Part shown: positions 30,031 to 42,600 of the stretch, one piece after another
Layout of the letters: each line of letters opens with the position of its first letter
Position numbering within the stretch: the stretch's first letter is position 1
NCBI GenBank assembly: GCA_002946415.1
Contig: NJPS01000013.1
Location: 248,001 to 312,000, forward strand
Source of the DNA: Rutstroemia sp. NJR-2017a BVV2
Taxonomy: Eukaryota; Ascomycota; Leotiomycetes; Helotiales; Rutstroemiaceae
Length of the DNA stretch: 64,000 bases
Direction: 5' to 3'
Notes under the pieces: model-generated
Told to the model about the DNA's origin: nothing
Database searches by the model: none
What the model saw: only the letters and a program-made list of their open reading frames with translations
Translations under genes and position numbers: made by a program

Positions 30031-32253
30031 CTAAACAAATGACAACCAAAGTAGCAGCCCGCCCAAACCGACAGAGTAGACGGTCAACGAAACGAGGAAT
30101 TCCGAGTCCATAATGGCTGAGGGCATATCTTTCGTTTTCGCTTTTGACTTGGACTCTTCTGTATTCTTCGCACTTCTCTCCTCTTCACCGTCTTCCGCCT
30201 CATCATCATCATCATCAGAACAGTAATCAATCTCCCAGATCTCTTGATATGCTTTCCCTTTCCGTCCCCAAACACCCCCCGCATCTCCAGCTCCGTCTAA
30301 CCCTACCAAGATTTTGAAGAGAGTGAAGAAGAGGAATAGAATACTCCAGATCGAGAACTCTCCTCCATCGCCAGGACCTTCGTAATCAGGCTCCCAGATT
30401 TCTTTTGCGGGCTCGTTGGGGTGGAGATGTGTCTCTATTTCGACCTCGGGTTGTGCTGCTTTATTTGTGTTGATTATGTCAACTGGTCCGTGTTCAAGGT
30501 TTGAGGTGTCAGGTTTGGGGTTTTCGGGTTGAGAGAGTGATGAAGGTGAAGTCGAAGATGGGGATGGAGATGCTGGTTCGGAGTCTGATCTGTCGGCCTG
30601 AGAGGATGTGGTCGAAGTTGGTGATTGTAGTTGCGACAGGGACGATGCATTATCCTTGGACTTCTTCGCACCGTTATTGATGTCGAGTGCGCCCTCAGAA
30701 CTCCTCGCCTCTACTGCTTCTTGCCCCTCATTCTCATTCTCCACGCCTTTGACCCCAGCGCTTGTATCCCTACCACTCTCCTTCCATTCCTCGATAGCAT
30801 CCAACATAACCTTGCCGACCTCCTCATCCCCCTCAATATCACTCAGTGTCTCCAAAGCCAACAGCTCTTTATCCTCATCCCCATCCTTCGCTTCAGCCTC
30901 GCCTTCGCCCTTTCTCTCGTCTCCGACATCACCCTCACTAGTCCACGAATCCCCATCCTCACCCAAAAGCTCAAACCCTGTTCCCATTCTCCTGCCCACC
31001 ACTATTTCCCCGCCAACTAATCCCTCGAATTCTTCTCCCATTTGATATTTCTCGTTCTCGTTCTCCCAGTCTTTCTGTAGTTCCAAGGTCGTTACGTCAT
31101 GTGATACCGACCGATCGTTATCTCTCTGGACTCCAGCCCTCCAATTCCTGATTTTCAGGTTCAAACTCAAATTCCCTTCCTTTCTCGATTTAATCGCACT
31201 CTTCTTATATTGTGTGTCCGTTGTATTCGTCGATAATCGAACCCCTCCTGTATTAACACGTAATCTTGTTTTACCCAAAGCCAAATCCAATCGATCCTGG
31301 TTCGATTTCAACCCCACGTCACCGCTATTTCCGCGCCATTCCCCACTAACTCTCCTAATGCGAGCTAACCTCTCCCTCTCCTCCCGTCGTTTTTCCTCCC
31401 AGTGTTCGATATCTCTTCTTTCCTGAATGAATAACTCGGTTTTGCGACCGCGATCGTATGTTTCGCGAGATTCGGGCTTTGTTAACGTGTAGTGGATTTG
31501 AGAGAGCCAGGTTTTGTATTTCGGAGAGAAGGTGTGGGAGATTGGTGAGTTGACTGTTTTTGAGTTAGTGGGACTGGATGAATGGAAGAGGTGAAGTGAT
31601 ACGATAGGCGTTGTGAATTTCTTGCAAAGGTGAATGGTTGGTTGGAAAGGGCTGAGGGATGCAAAGAAGTGAATAAGCAGGTACATACGGAGATTGAAAT
31701 ATGCTTGGTGGACATCTTCAGTAGTCGTGAGTGGTGATTCCGGAAGACCAAGAATATTGTAGAAAGAAACACCAAACATGTAAGGGAATGAGGGACCCTC
31801 TTCAGGGAAAACAAATTTGTCGTGGGATGGGTCATGATGAACGATGGGGTGATTGTCGAGGATTGATTGGAGGTTCTGCGATACTTTGGCACTGTGGCTG
31901 GTTCGAGACGATCTACTGGAAGGTGAAGAGCAATTTCCGTGGAGAGATGATGGTGATGTGAGTTTTCCATGACTTGATGATGGAGTGGGCGTTGAGTTCG
32001 GTGAGCGATTTGACAATGGCGAACTTGAGGTGCTGGGAGGAGAGACGGGAGTAACATTTATACTCGGCGAATCCGAGTATACCTGAGTTTTAGAAGCAGG
32101 AGTACGCGGAGCTGAGTATGGAATTCTGCCAGCTTTGTGCTGGAAGTCAGCAAGATCGGTGTCGTCGAGTCTGGTATGCAACAACTTGGAGTTGATTGGC
32201 GATGCAGGAGGAGTAGGCAATTGTTCTTCCATGATGGGGTATAGTTGACTCAT
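30031..32253 (-). CDS. Degenerate J-domain-like protein with C-terminal membrane segments
   Basis: Exons 32253-31689 and 31553-30031 give 695 residues. After a long Ser/Pro-rich N-terminus comes SFYNILGLPESPLTTTEDVHQAYFNL and, past a 135-nt intron, YKTWLSQIHYTLTKPESRETYDRG, which together look like helices I, II and IV of a DnaJ J domain (compare YxxLGL and the R-x-x-YDRG ending). The catalytic HPD loop is not present with either splicing choice, so stimulation of an Hsp70 is doubtful. Then follow a charged coiled segment (RRDIEHWEEKRREERERL), a long acidic/Ser-rich middle, and two hydrophobic stretches, WSILFLFFTLFKILVGL and, at the very end, LVSLTVYSVGLGGLLLWLSFV, so it is probably membrane-anchored. 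The intron is a multiple of three, and retention would leave an open frame. The start may instead be Met8. Confidence 0.7.
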   Translation of the reverse strand: MSQLYPIMEEQLPTPPASPINSKLLHTRLDDTDLADFQHKAGRIPYSAPRTPASKTQVYSDSPSINVTPVSPPSTSSSPLSNRSPNSTPTPSSSHGKLTSPSSLHGNCSSPSSRSSRTSHSAKVSQNLQSILDNHPIVHHDPSHDKFVFPEEGPSFPYMFGVSFYNILGLPESPLTTTEDVHQAYFNLRMYLLIHFFASLSPFQPTIHLCKKFTTPIVSLHLFHSSSPTNSKTVNSPISHTFSPKYKTWLSQIHYTLTKPESRETYDRGRKTELFIQERRDIEHWEEKRREERERLARIRRVSGEWRGNSGDVGLKSNQDRLDLALGKTRLRVNTGGVRLSTNTTDTQYKKSAIKSRKEGNLSLNLKIRNWRAGVQRDNDRSVSHDVTTLELQKDWENENEKYQMGEEFEGLVGGEIVVGRRMGTGFELLGEDGDSWTSEGDVGDERKGEGEAEAKDGDEDKELLALETLSDIEGDEEVGKVMLDAIEEWKESGRDTSAGVKGVENENEGQEAVEARSSEGALDINNGAKKSKDNASSLSQLQSPTSTTSSQADRSDSEPASPSPSSTSPSSLSQPENPKPDTSNLEHGPVDIINTNKAAQPEVEIETHLHPNEPAKEIWEPDYEGPGDGGEFSIWSILFLFFTLFKILVGLDGAGDAGGVWGRKGKAYQEIWEIDYCSDDDDDEAEDGEEERSAKNTEESKSKAKTKDMPSAIMDSEFLVSLTVYSVGLGGLLLWLSFV

Positions 32254-33640
32254 GTTGGTCAGTAAATTGAGTTGCTGTTGATCAGCAGTATTGAAAGATG
32301 TTGTTGAGCAGAGATCTGGAGACTTCGATCTAGCGCCGTCGTTGTGAGTCCAATGGCGGTCGCAAGTGGTAACAGAGAGGGCAGTTTGACCTCCTCCGCG
32401 CTCTTATTATGTATGAGAAGGCAGTAAACAGAGCCGATCTCTTGAACCAAGCAAGCAATGTAGTACTTTTCTTGTAGAATAGTAGTTCCCTCGAGCAAAG
32501 TAAAGAAGCCAAAGAATCAATTCTCAGTTTTGTATCTCGATCTCCGTCCTCAGAACTTGGGAGCAGCAGAATATATGAAGAATCCCTTCGTAAACAATAA
32601 ACATAACAATAGTAAACAATAACAAATGTAGTGAATATCACAATATCACTCGTTCGCCAAAACGGGCAATGTGGAAGTCATAAGATCGGACGAAAAGGTA
32701 AAAGGTGAAGGTGAAGATGAAGGCGAAGTGAAGTGAGTGGTAAACAAATAGGCAATGGGGGATGAAGATGTCGAGTTACGAGTGTGAAATTATATTGTTG
32801 TGAATTCTGGAAAGTGAACCGTCTGTGAATTCTCGAGCGTGACCCTTTGTGAACTTTCATGGTTATGGTAGGGAAGTTTATTTTCCTTTGCTTTTTTTGC
32901 TTCTGCCTTGCCCTTTGTGGCAGAAATGTATGGGCAGGCTGCGGATGGGTGCATTGCCGATTGCTTTCTTTTTCCATTGTGAAAGACGTCTAAGTCGATG
33001 TCACTGAAGAATAACAGAGTGCTCGAGATGTAAAGAGGGATGGTGATGTCGTCGGTGCGGCTACTTGCATACCGACGTCGCTTTGGCCCTCCTTCCCAGT
33101 CGACTGTCGCACCATTTCAGGGTCCAAAGCGCGTGTATGGCGTGCGGAGAAAGTCGAGGGGACTGAAGACGGAAGAGTGCAGAACATCCACGGAGAGATC
33201 TTCCTTTTCAAGAGTCATCGCCGGAACCCGCGAGGCTGTATGTAAACCTGAAAAGGCTCCCCATTATACCCGTAGGTGAAATTTAGAATAATTTACAGAT
33301 AAATATCCAATAAGAGACTTTATCCTAACGCCTTGCTCGACGATACCTTCGCTCCTGCCTTTTCTAGACCTCCACTACAAATTCACACCCACACCCAGAG
33401 TATTCGTGAATCGTGATAAGCAATATATTTAAGGACTCAACGGCGGTCAGCTACTTATATTACTACAATTTGCCGTATACAAATTTTATACTAATCCTTG
33501 AGATATGCAACAAAGCAATATCTCCAGGTGAAGCAGCACGTGAAGGTTTCTCTGCTTTGTTGCATATCTTAAATGCCTATAGGCAAATTGATTAGCACCC
33601 TGGATTCACCTAGGAACCCTTCGTCAACGGCCCTAAAAAA
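32254..33640. other. 1.4 kb intergenic region with a nested inverted repeat
   Basis: It contains the promoter of the J-like gene (pyrimidine/AT-rich, 32254-33000) and the 3' flank of the reductase. Frames 32330-32641, 32678-32977 and 33040-33279 have no domains. A hairpin-forming element lies at 33466-33590. Confidence 0.45.
33466..33590. repeat. Nested inverted repeat (hairpin element)
   Basis: Inner arms are a perfect 17-bp inverted pair, AGATATGCAACAAAGCA at 33501-33517 and its complement at 33553-33569, separated by a 35-nt loop. Outside them a perfect 9-bp pair, CAATTTGCC at 33466-33474 and GGCAAATTG at 33582-33590, extends the palindrome with an asymmetric gap. It resembles a small MITE-like or foldback element, or a hairpin RNA source. 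No target-site duplication was identified with confidence. Confidence 0.75.
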
Positions 33641-35104
33641 TTAAGCAATAATCCCGCTCTTCCTCATCCTATCCCAAGCCCTAAAATACCCCTCCGCAAC
33701 TACATCTCCATCGCTTTTGGCATTCACCTCCCCATTGATATTGAATCCAATCCGTCTCATCTCACTCCCGTCCAACCTCCTGTCCATCTTCAAATATTTC
33801 AAAACTCCCACCAACATATCCCAACTCGATCCTTTTACCTGTCCCAGATCCTTTACCCCTTTCTGCGCCAACCAGTCTCCCCACCGGCCTTCATGCGCCA
33901 TCACCCAATCTACACCCGTTAACTCTCTTCCCTCCATCTGCGTCCCCGCATCCGACTCTGATTCCGACCCCGAGACCGACGTAGGAGAAGCAGAGGAAGG
34001 ATCCATTTGATTTCCATCAAGTTCAGGACCTACCCCCTTCAAACCAAAATACTCACACAACCTCGGCCAATCCTCTTCCCACGTCGTTCCTTCACTTCCC
34101 GAATCCACCACATTATACGCCTTCCCATTCACACTCCCATCTCCCTGCAACGAAACCCACACACTGAACCTCCCCACCAAATCCTGACTCGAATCCGTCC
34201 TCCTTCCCTTCCACACCTCCTCCGCTCCCGGGAACTCCACCTCTTTTCCTTTACCTTCCACAAATGCATACATTGATAAGAACACCCCTAATGCCTGCGC
34301 GAACCCCATTCCGTTTGAGCGCGGCGTGTGTCCTATTATGAGGTCTGGGCGGATCTCTGCCCATTTCCACTTCGGTTTTCCTTTTTCTTTTAAATTTAGT
34401 TCCCCTCTCGCATTGCCGTTCCCGTCATTCTCAAGAATAGAAGCATGAGTGTGAATGAGCTCATCAATCTGCTCATAATAGAAAATGCCATCAGCATAAG
34501 GCACGGGAAGTCTAGGCGCTGTCTCCACGTGTGGTGGATGATAGTATTCGCTCATAGCTGGCTGGCCAAAGAACTCGAAACCGTACGTCTTAGCGCCCGT
34601 TTGGAGGGTGAGAAACTCAAGGTTCGGGCAGTGGGTCGTGATAAGAGAGAGGGCTGTGCGGAAGAATGTTGCGTTGATCTTCTTGAGAGTGGAGAAGTCG
34701 GTGCCATGACCACCGTAAGCTGGTTAGGCAGATGTTTAGTGCGTTATAGTTGGTAGGAGGTCGAAGATTTGGGCTCAGAAAATGAGAGACGGGAGAAGCT
34801 TACCGGCGTAGTATACATGAGTTGTCTTCTCAATCCCTTCAATATTCTTAAACGAAATATGCGCATCTTCAGCTTGTCCAAGGTCAATGCCAGAATGAAG
34901 GACAAGTATTTTGTTCGTGATATCTTTGGTAAGTAAGAATTCAGATTCATCCAATGGACTCCTAGATAGGGCAATAACACGATCGAAAGTTGGTTTGGTT
35001 TTGGAGTTTCTGTCCGTAGGGTCTTTGTGCTGCAGAGCTTCCCGGACAATCGCCCAGCCAGAGATACCTGATGCGCCGAATATGAGGGCTTGTCTTGGCG
35101 ACAT
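33641..35104 (-). CDS. PRISE-type short-chain reductase (iridoid synthase/P5betaR-like)
   Basis: Exons 35104-34804 and 34719-33641 give 459 residues. The N-terminus RQALIFGASGISGWAIVREA is the nucleotide-binding loop GxxGxxG typical of the progesterone-5beta-reductase/iridoid-synthase-like (PRISE) branch of extended SDRs, where the second half reads SGISGWA. It is followed by ALSRSPLDE, DAHISFKNIEGIEKTTHVYYAA, KTYGFEFF and FYYEQIDELI, then RPDLIIGHTPRSNGMG; the catalytic Tyr is expected in the FYYEQ segment. The 84-nt intron joins VYYA to AYGGHGTDF in phase. These enzymes reduce C=C bonds of enones with NADPH; the fungal substrate is unknown. The C-terminal half contains a Ser/Glu-rich insertion (SSASPTSVSGSESESDAG). 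No pathway neighbours are evident. Confidence 0.87.
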
Positions 35105-36782
35105 ATTGTAGGAGCGAGGAGGGTGGAGTTAAAAGATCTAACGGGGATTGAATCGAGGGACTACCAAAAGCACTGAGAAGGTGGTGAAGAGGTAATATAT
35201 GTTTCTCTATCGGCATGGGCTTCTTGCATGCCCAGCCATCACCTACTCCACAATAACCTTCTCGCCAATAAGAGACCAAATCACCCAATATATCCATCCT
35301 CCTTATCACAATCACAATCGCAACCCCATGGCAGCGTACAGTTTGTGGGGTTACGCAAGATGTGTAGATGCGGGGTAGAAATGCAGTGATAGCTCAACTA
35401 GACGACCTCACCTGTGCACAGGAAATACCGCCAGGGAACAATTATCCCAGTAAGTTTACCAGCCAATAGTACCAACGCCGTCGAGGAATTTTATTTAGAT
35501 GCTCACGTATAAAGTTCTCGTGCTGCCCTTTTTCCATCCGGGTTACGCACATTCGTGCTAGGTGTGCCCCGTGTCTTACTACCATTCTACGTACAGAATG
35601 TGTAATAGACTCTTCATGGTTGCTTTTGTAAGATCAGATTATCATGATGATAGGTTGCCTGGTGAGATTGGGATGTGATGTGGTTTTATTCATTGATTCG
35701 AGGAAAGCTTCTTACAACACGGCCTGGAATAATTGCTCACCCGAGCCTATGTCAGATGGAGCGACTTCTGGATTGAGATAACATGAACTCCAGCTAATTC
35801 CCTGATGGCTTGACTGTATGTGACTGGATAATCTCCCTTGCAGTCACACGCAATAGAAAATGTATGTGTACTTACACATACAAATCTAATCTTGTCGTCA
35901 CTTGGGACTCGCAAAACATAGCATCAAGTGCTTCAACTACAGAAAAATATCATACCAAAACTGCATCTCCCTCTCCCTGAGTACCCTTAACCTCGCCTAT
36001 CTGATCTCCCCATCCCCCATTTCCCCTCAACCCAACTCTTCTTCCCGCACCTCATCCCAAATCACCCCAGCCGTCTTCACACTCCCCATCCCATCATCCA
36101 TGCATCACACGACCGCTCTAGCATCCAACCAGACGTTGCACAGCATTCCAGACGTTTGTGATTTCGGTAAGAGGCCCGAACTGTCGGTATATTCTTCCTC
36201 ATTCATCGATCGACGCATCGAAGTGATACGACAGCGGGATCTGCAAATCGTGCACGAGATGCAGAAAACTTCCCGCTCTCTCCCGCTCTTGATCTTACTC
36301 ATACTCATGGAAATAAGATGTGATGAAGCCCAGTATCGGTTCTCTGAACATTGCAACGCGGGCATGAGAACTGTTGATATCGATACCACGTGGTGAAGAT
36401 GAGCAGATTTTGTGGGACATGTACGAGCAGTAGATGTGTTTCTCTTTCTTTTTTGCGCGGCGAATATGGAATTGAAGAATTAGGGTAGATATTTTGGGGA
36501 AAATGTAAGCTTGCTACTAGAAGACTTCTCCCGTGTGTCTAGAAGAGCCTAAATGCGTGGGCTTATGATCACAAATCCCGTCACCACTGCTTACGCCCGT
36601 CAGCCTGCTTTCCACAAGGCTGGTTGAAGGTCATTGCTTTTCATTCGTCATGTACATACGTGCCGGCAATTATTCCAAAACCCCAGCCCTATTAACACCT
36701 TTGGATCCGTACACCAGCTTCACCGTCTCCCAATCCAATCGAACCCCACTCCTCATAAACACCCCGCTCTAGGATCACACTT
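35105..36782. other. 1.7 kb intergenic region
   Basis: Promoter of the reductase on the left and 3' flank of the channel gene on the right. The frame 35902-36396 (plus) includes an ATG at 36100 that would encode about 98 residues, but no domain, introns or codon bias support it. Nothing else recognised. Confidence 0.4.
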
Positions 36783-38938
36783 CTAATTCCCATTCTCCCT
36801 CTCCTTGCCCTTAACCAACTGCAAGATCAAGCCCTTCAACTCCTCCACCTCCTTCCTCAATGCTCTAACTTCTATTGTCGCCTCATCACACTCAACATTC
36901 GGTGTCACCCTCTTGACCTGCTTATCCCAGCCCTCGCCCTCAAAGTCCACTTGCCCAACCAACTGTTCCCACTCTTCCGTCGTATCATCGTCTTCCTCGC
37001 CTCTCCTTCTATTACTCGTTACCCTTATTGCGCTTCGTTGTTCAAACCAAGCTGCTATAATTAATAGCGGACTATAGATCGTTGCCATAACGTAGTCATT
37101 GAGTTTTGCGTATTGTTGGCGTGGCATCCACCATTCGAAGGGAAGGATCAAGCAGAATATTTCGATAAGGTTTAGTGGGGCGATGAAGACGTTCTCGTCG
37201 GGGGCTCGGACGAATTGCATCGTCTTTTGGGAGAAGAGGGCCATGTATTCGTCGATTGCGTTCTCTGTGATATCCTCGTAGGCGGAGTTATACAGAGCAA
37301 TGAGGATATTCAGCAGGACGACCATGATAAGGAATGCAAAAATATAGTAAAGGATAATTCCGAAAGGCGGTGCAAAATTATCAAAGCCAGAGAAGTCGGG
37401 CGACTGCATCACGGCGTTGGCCATAGCTTGGAGGATGAACATGGTGGCATCAGCATTTGTGTCGGCGTTATCCAAGCCAATGAAGGCTTGTAAGAATCCG
37501 ACAATGATGACGATAAGAAGAGCGAAGAAGATGAGCGATTCCTTCATCATGACTTTGAGAACAACAAGCATAGCCCCGAAAAAACGAATAGAGTCGAGGT
37601 AGAGAAGTAATCTCATCCAGAACATAGGTGCGGAGAAAGCTGGGGAAAGTTAGCAGTTTTCGAAACTTCGTCTTGATTGAACACCTACCCAAGAAATTAT
37701 AACTTAGCTCATTGAACTTCCCTCGTTTCCCATCGTCATCGTTCAATGGGTGACCCAAGGCAATGAGTCTCGTAACCAAACTTGTCGTAAGAAGAGCATA
37801 CAGAATAAGATTGAAGACATTCCAGAACCCGATATAATATCTACCTACTTTCCAGAACTTGCTGAATTCATCGCACAAGAACCCAGCCGTAAAGATGTAA
37901 AGGATGATTTCAACGACATCGAGATCCCCGGTAGGATTGACTGTGTTGATTGCGCCAGTATAAAGAGCCAGATAGATGAGCGAGAAAATGATCTGTGTGG
38001 CATTCTGGTAAATGGGTGCGCGCATGCGATCCGGATCAACGTGAGTCCAGTAGTTTGTATTTCCTTTCTCCTTGTACTGTACGAACTGCGAAGGATCATT
38101 TTCATCCTGTATGAGCCATCCTCTCCAGAGATAGTTGACACACTTCTGATATCCAGAAGAACCAGTAACTCTAAGCGCATGAAGATCAACCGCTCTTTCA
38201 ATGACGTTCGCCGGCGCGGTTTGCTCCCCATCGATCAAAATCGAATATCTCTTAAGGAGGACATCCTGCAAAAGATAATCGTGGTCCTCTTCGGTTTCAA
38301 TCCTACACAAAGCATTAGCATCCCTGTTATTTGCTCCAGTCATAGCCGCCGCACAAACTCACAGTTGTTTCGCAATAACCTCACAAGCCGTCGCTCTCAC
38401 ATTATGTAAATCCGCATCCCACAGCTCTAACATCGCCTGCTTTTTGAACCATCTTTTACAAACCAACAACGCATACACCACACAGGCACGATGTTCCTTC
38501 CCACCTGCTTCTCTCGCTGCGCTAATGACACCTCTTGTGATGACTTTTGAGTTTGCACGCGTGATGGAGTCTTCCTCGAGCTCGCACGAAACAGTCTCTT
38601 CGATCAGGTAGCGCAGTCGCAGAGCGGTTTTCGTCACTTCGATAGGAGCGATAGCGCTGGGGAGCGCATCTTCGTGATAAGATGGGAGAACTGCTTGAAT
38701 TAGTACTCTATTCCTTTGGATCGGTAGGATGGATTGTGATACATACGTCTTCGAGCTTCATCGCGCCATAGATGTTGATCTGCGCTATTTGTGAATGACC
38801 ATTAATATCCATTTCTTGCGAACTTATCAAGCTGCTGTTGGTAGCTCTGAAGCTCCAGGAAGCCACAGGAAGCTCTTATCGCGGGGTAAACATTACATAC
38901 CTTCCATCCATACCGAACAATTTCCTCCATTGAACCAT
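36783..38938 (-). CDS. YVC1: TRP-type vacuolar calcium channel, Yvc1-like
   Basis: Exons 38938-38901, 38784-38747, 38690-38363, 38302-37689 and 37639-36783 give 624 residues. Fungal TRPY channels release Ca2+ from the vacuole in response to stretch and cytosolic Ca2+. Two 38-nt exons begin the gene: MVQWRKLFGMDGS, then ADQHLWRDEARR. Both introns are needed to reach LLPSYHEDALPSAIAPIEVTK. The cytosolic N-terminal helices are followed by six hydrophobic segments (IIFSLIYLALYTGAINTV; ILYIFTAGFLCDEFSKFWKV; YYIGFWNVFNLILYALLTTS; FFGAMLVVLKVMMKESLIFF; FALLIVIIVGFLQAFIGLD; IILYYIFAFLIMVVLLNILI), with a pore loop in MFILQAMANAVMQSPDFSGF. The C-terminus has acidic residues (GEEDDDTTEEWEQ) and a heptad-like helix (EATIEVRALRKEVEELKGLI). 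Length and layout fit Yvc1. It lies in tandem upstream of nothing obvious and downstream of SPF1. Confidence 0.9.
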
Positions 38939-39678
38939 TTTGCCCCTGAAGATCTTTTCCAATTGATTCAATTGAGAAAATGTACCGAATTCTTCAACGA
39001 GGAGTTTGGTAGAAGAAAGCGAAGTGATTGACTTAGCTGGAATTGAAAGAGCTGCGCATGCAAAGAGGAGTTGTCGCGCTTCTGGTGATCCACTTCCAGG
39101 TTTCTTTCACGATTCAATGCTTGGCAACACAACCTAGAACTTAAAACTCAATAAAACTCAAACAGCGGCAGCATCATGACGTCGAATTGATAATGGAAAC
39201 AGCAAGTGCCTACGGGATTTTTACACCATGTAAGTATTGATGTTGTTGAAGATATACTTCCGTTCTAAGTGTGAAACAAAAGTTACATGTTCAGTCAGAC
39301 TAACTTAATAGCAGTCCTCAATGAACGCGACAGTGCATCATACTAGCAATTTCGATACCACGACAGATGTACGCGATGTCCCCAATTGCGAACGTCCAAT
39401 CAATGAGATATCCCTGTGCAAACGCCTCCTCACACTCCATCTTCAAGATTAAATCTGTGTATCACTTCCAAAAGCTAACTACTGCTTTGGATCACTCATA
39501 ACTAGGGGAAGGCTCGGAAATACTTGATGGTCACCTACACACTAGTTTCACACCCACCTCCAGATCACAGACGAGAATACCCGTACACAAATCATATAAA
39601 ACCCAAACGGTCTATACATAATTTACAATCTATCTAAGGAGCTGTGTGCACAACCTAGCCAACCCACCATTATGCTCT
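38939..39678. other. Intergenic between channel and P5A-ATPase genes
   Basis: 740 nt. It should contain the channel promoter and the SPF1 3' UTR, both on the minus strand. A frame at 38795-39031 (plus) is antisense to the channel's first exons. No gene seen. Confidence 0.45.
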
Positions 39679-42600
39679 CTACCTACTCTGTAGCTTCTTC
39701 TCTAATTCCTCCACCTCCCTAGCAGCTTTCTCCTCTTCTGCACGAATCGCCTCCATCTTCGCGTCCTCGATTCTCTTTTGCTCCCTGGCAAGTTGATCTG
39801 GTCTTCTAATCGCAATATCTTTCGGCTTGTAGTCGGAGAATAGCGCTTTGAGAACCTTCTCGATCACGAAGCAGCCGAGATAGTCGATAATCATGGTGGC
39901 TGTCATGGTCACCTTGAAATCAGATGTGAATGGTACGAGACGCATCTTTTCGTTGATCTCGGGAATGAACTCGGTGGAGCAGGAGAAAGCGATTGCGGAA
40001 ACTCCAAGGATACCATAGTACATTCCTCGGTTTTCTATGAAAGGTGTATTAGCAAGAGTGATGGTAGTATTCGGACAATTGGCTTACCAGATAATGCCTC
40101 ACGGAAAGGACGACCCTGGTAATTGATTGCGAAGGTTGAGATTTGCTGAATAAGTTGTAAAAGATACACAGCACTATTCAAGAGAGATGGCGAGAATTCT
40201 CCTTCAAGATCGATATCTGGATCACGACTAGACAGTGTTAGCTGGTTTCGGTTTAAGTATGGGAGATGACTTACGGAGCGATTTGGTCGCAGTAACGAGC
40301 GATGTAAATGAGAGTAACTATATGGATAGCGAATTGTCCAAGGATAGATCCAATGATATAGAAGTTGAAGATATTCGGTTGTGGACGTTCTTTTGATAGA
40401 CCCTCAACAGATTTGGCTCGAGAAATCGACAAGAAACACACACTCATCAGCATTCCACTAATGGTAACTTGGCCGTCTCCGAATTTAATACCCTCGAGAT
40501 ACAATACACTCAAGCTATATGCAGAAATGAGACAGTTGAGAGCGAGAATCTTGTACATTTGGATGGTGGCAACAAGTGTGCAACGACCTTGGCGGATAAT
40601 GTTCGGGATAGCAATAACATTGCTCAATTTGCTGGTGAAAGGAGCTGCAACAGACGCGTCACCAAGTTTGATCGTTGGAGGCTCATCATCGTTGAGCTCA
40701 CTTTCCATCAAAGATTGTGTCAAGTTGTTGGCCAAGCTAGTCGCCTTCTTTTGAGCTTCCGTAAGTTGTGGTTTATTTGCCTTTTGGCCATCAATGAGAG
40801 CTTGAGCACCGGGTGAAGTGATAGTCTCAATGCCATTTGTTTTGTTGGCAGCGGTTTCCATCAGAGCCAATGTGGTACCTTTCCTCTCCGCTTCGCGCTT
40901 CATCGCTGTCTCGTAGTGTGGATTCGTAGGTCCAGGGGGGTACAAATGTGCGATAAGGACAGGAACAGGAGGTCTTGGTTGATTGAAGCGTTCCATCATC
41001 GAGCATTGCTTTTCATATAGCTCCTTCATTTTAGTATTCCTGTAATGTTCCGCGATTTTGTTAAGATCATCTTGTGAACCGTTGAGTAATGCAATACCGA
41101 TGTGAGCTTGCTTAAGTGCTCCAACATCGTTTGTACCATCACCAGCCATGAGAGTATGATATCCGAGCTCCCTCAAGCCTGTCAAGATTTCTTCCTTCTG
41201 TTTTGGAGATACCCGAGCATATACCCATGCGTAGCGATATATAGTTGGGAGCGCCAATTGACCCTTAAACTTGGCTAAAGCGTAACCTGTTACACAGAGG
41301 TCGTATTCATCGATGATTTTCTTGTCAAGAGGTTTGGCTGGGTCGACTGGAATGCTGACTGAATCATCAACACTTCTCCAAACAAGCTTTTCACCAGAGT
41401 CATCATGCTCTGGAGCATCAAGAATCAGAACATCTCTATCCACAATTTCAACTTCCCGTGCAACATGAACAGCTGTCAGGGGATTATCACCGGTAATCAT
41501 AACAACACGGTGACTGCTCTCATTGAGCATCCGAACCGACTTTTTAGCGTCTTCCTTGAGAGGGCAATGAAGAACCAAGAATCCAGCAAAGTTTAGCTCG
41601 CTCTCAACATCTTCACGTTTGAGATCATTGATTTTGCCCGAGCCAAGTTCAGAGTCAGTAGAAAGGTGCTTATAAGCAAGAGCAAGAACACGTGAGCCTT
41701 TTCTGGTGAAGTATTTGAAGGTTTCCTCGTAATCAGCAGGGACCTTGACCAACATCTTCATGATGGTTTCTGGAGCTCCTTTAACACCAACAAATGTGCT
41801 CTTAATCTTCTTCCCTGTTTGAGGGCTAGTAGCACTAACAGTCGCGACGGAACTTTGTCGCTTCAGGGCCGAGGAGAATTGGAAACGACGCTTGATTTGA
41901 ACCGTGTTAGACGGGGTAGACACCGAGGCGCCCTTCTTGCTGGTGAGTGTATCATTCTTGCCAAGAGTCCAGCCCAAGGAAGTCAATGTAGCCTTCTCCA
42001 TTGGGTCTCCAACGATATCGCCTTCGTCCAATTTTACAAGAGCATGAGCAGTAGCGAGAACAAGAGTAGTCTCTAAGCCAGCTTCCTGTACCGGAGTAAT
42101 GTGGCTGTGGGCTCCATTCTTTTCCTGTGGCGTGTCGGTTCCAGAATGACCAAGACCAAGTCCGGCAATACCCTCAACTACAAGATCCTCACCAGTCAAG
42201 GTACCGGTCTTGTCAAAACATGCGACATCAACTCGTCCAGCAAAGGGGATACGGAAAGGCTCTGTACAATAGATTGCGTAACGACTGAGAGCTGCGAGAC
42301 TAGTATTGACTGCTAGACTGAGTTCCATCGGCAATTCAGGAGGAACGACACTGGTAACAATCAAGACACAGTCCAACAAAAGCTTCGATCGCTTTCTGTC
42401 CTTTCTGACACCTTCATCCCAAACATACCAGGAGGCGGCGATTGCGAAAATCAAGAGGAAAAGGATGAAGAAAAGGGCTTCGGCATTGTTCGCGGAGACG
42501 CGTTCGGTGGAGTAGATCATGGTTCGAACTAAGCTTCCTTGGGAGGTTTCGAACCCAGTCTTAACTACGATTGCCATGGCACCGTTATCTGGAGGAGGTG

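Noticed and set aside
35902..36396. 164-codon frame on the plus strand
   Set aside because: Opens without ATG; from the first ATG it is under 100 codons, of biased composition and with no family features.
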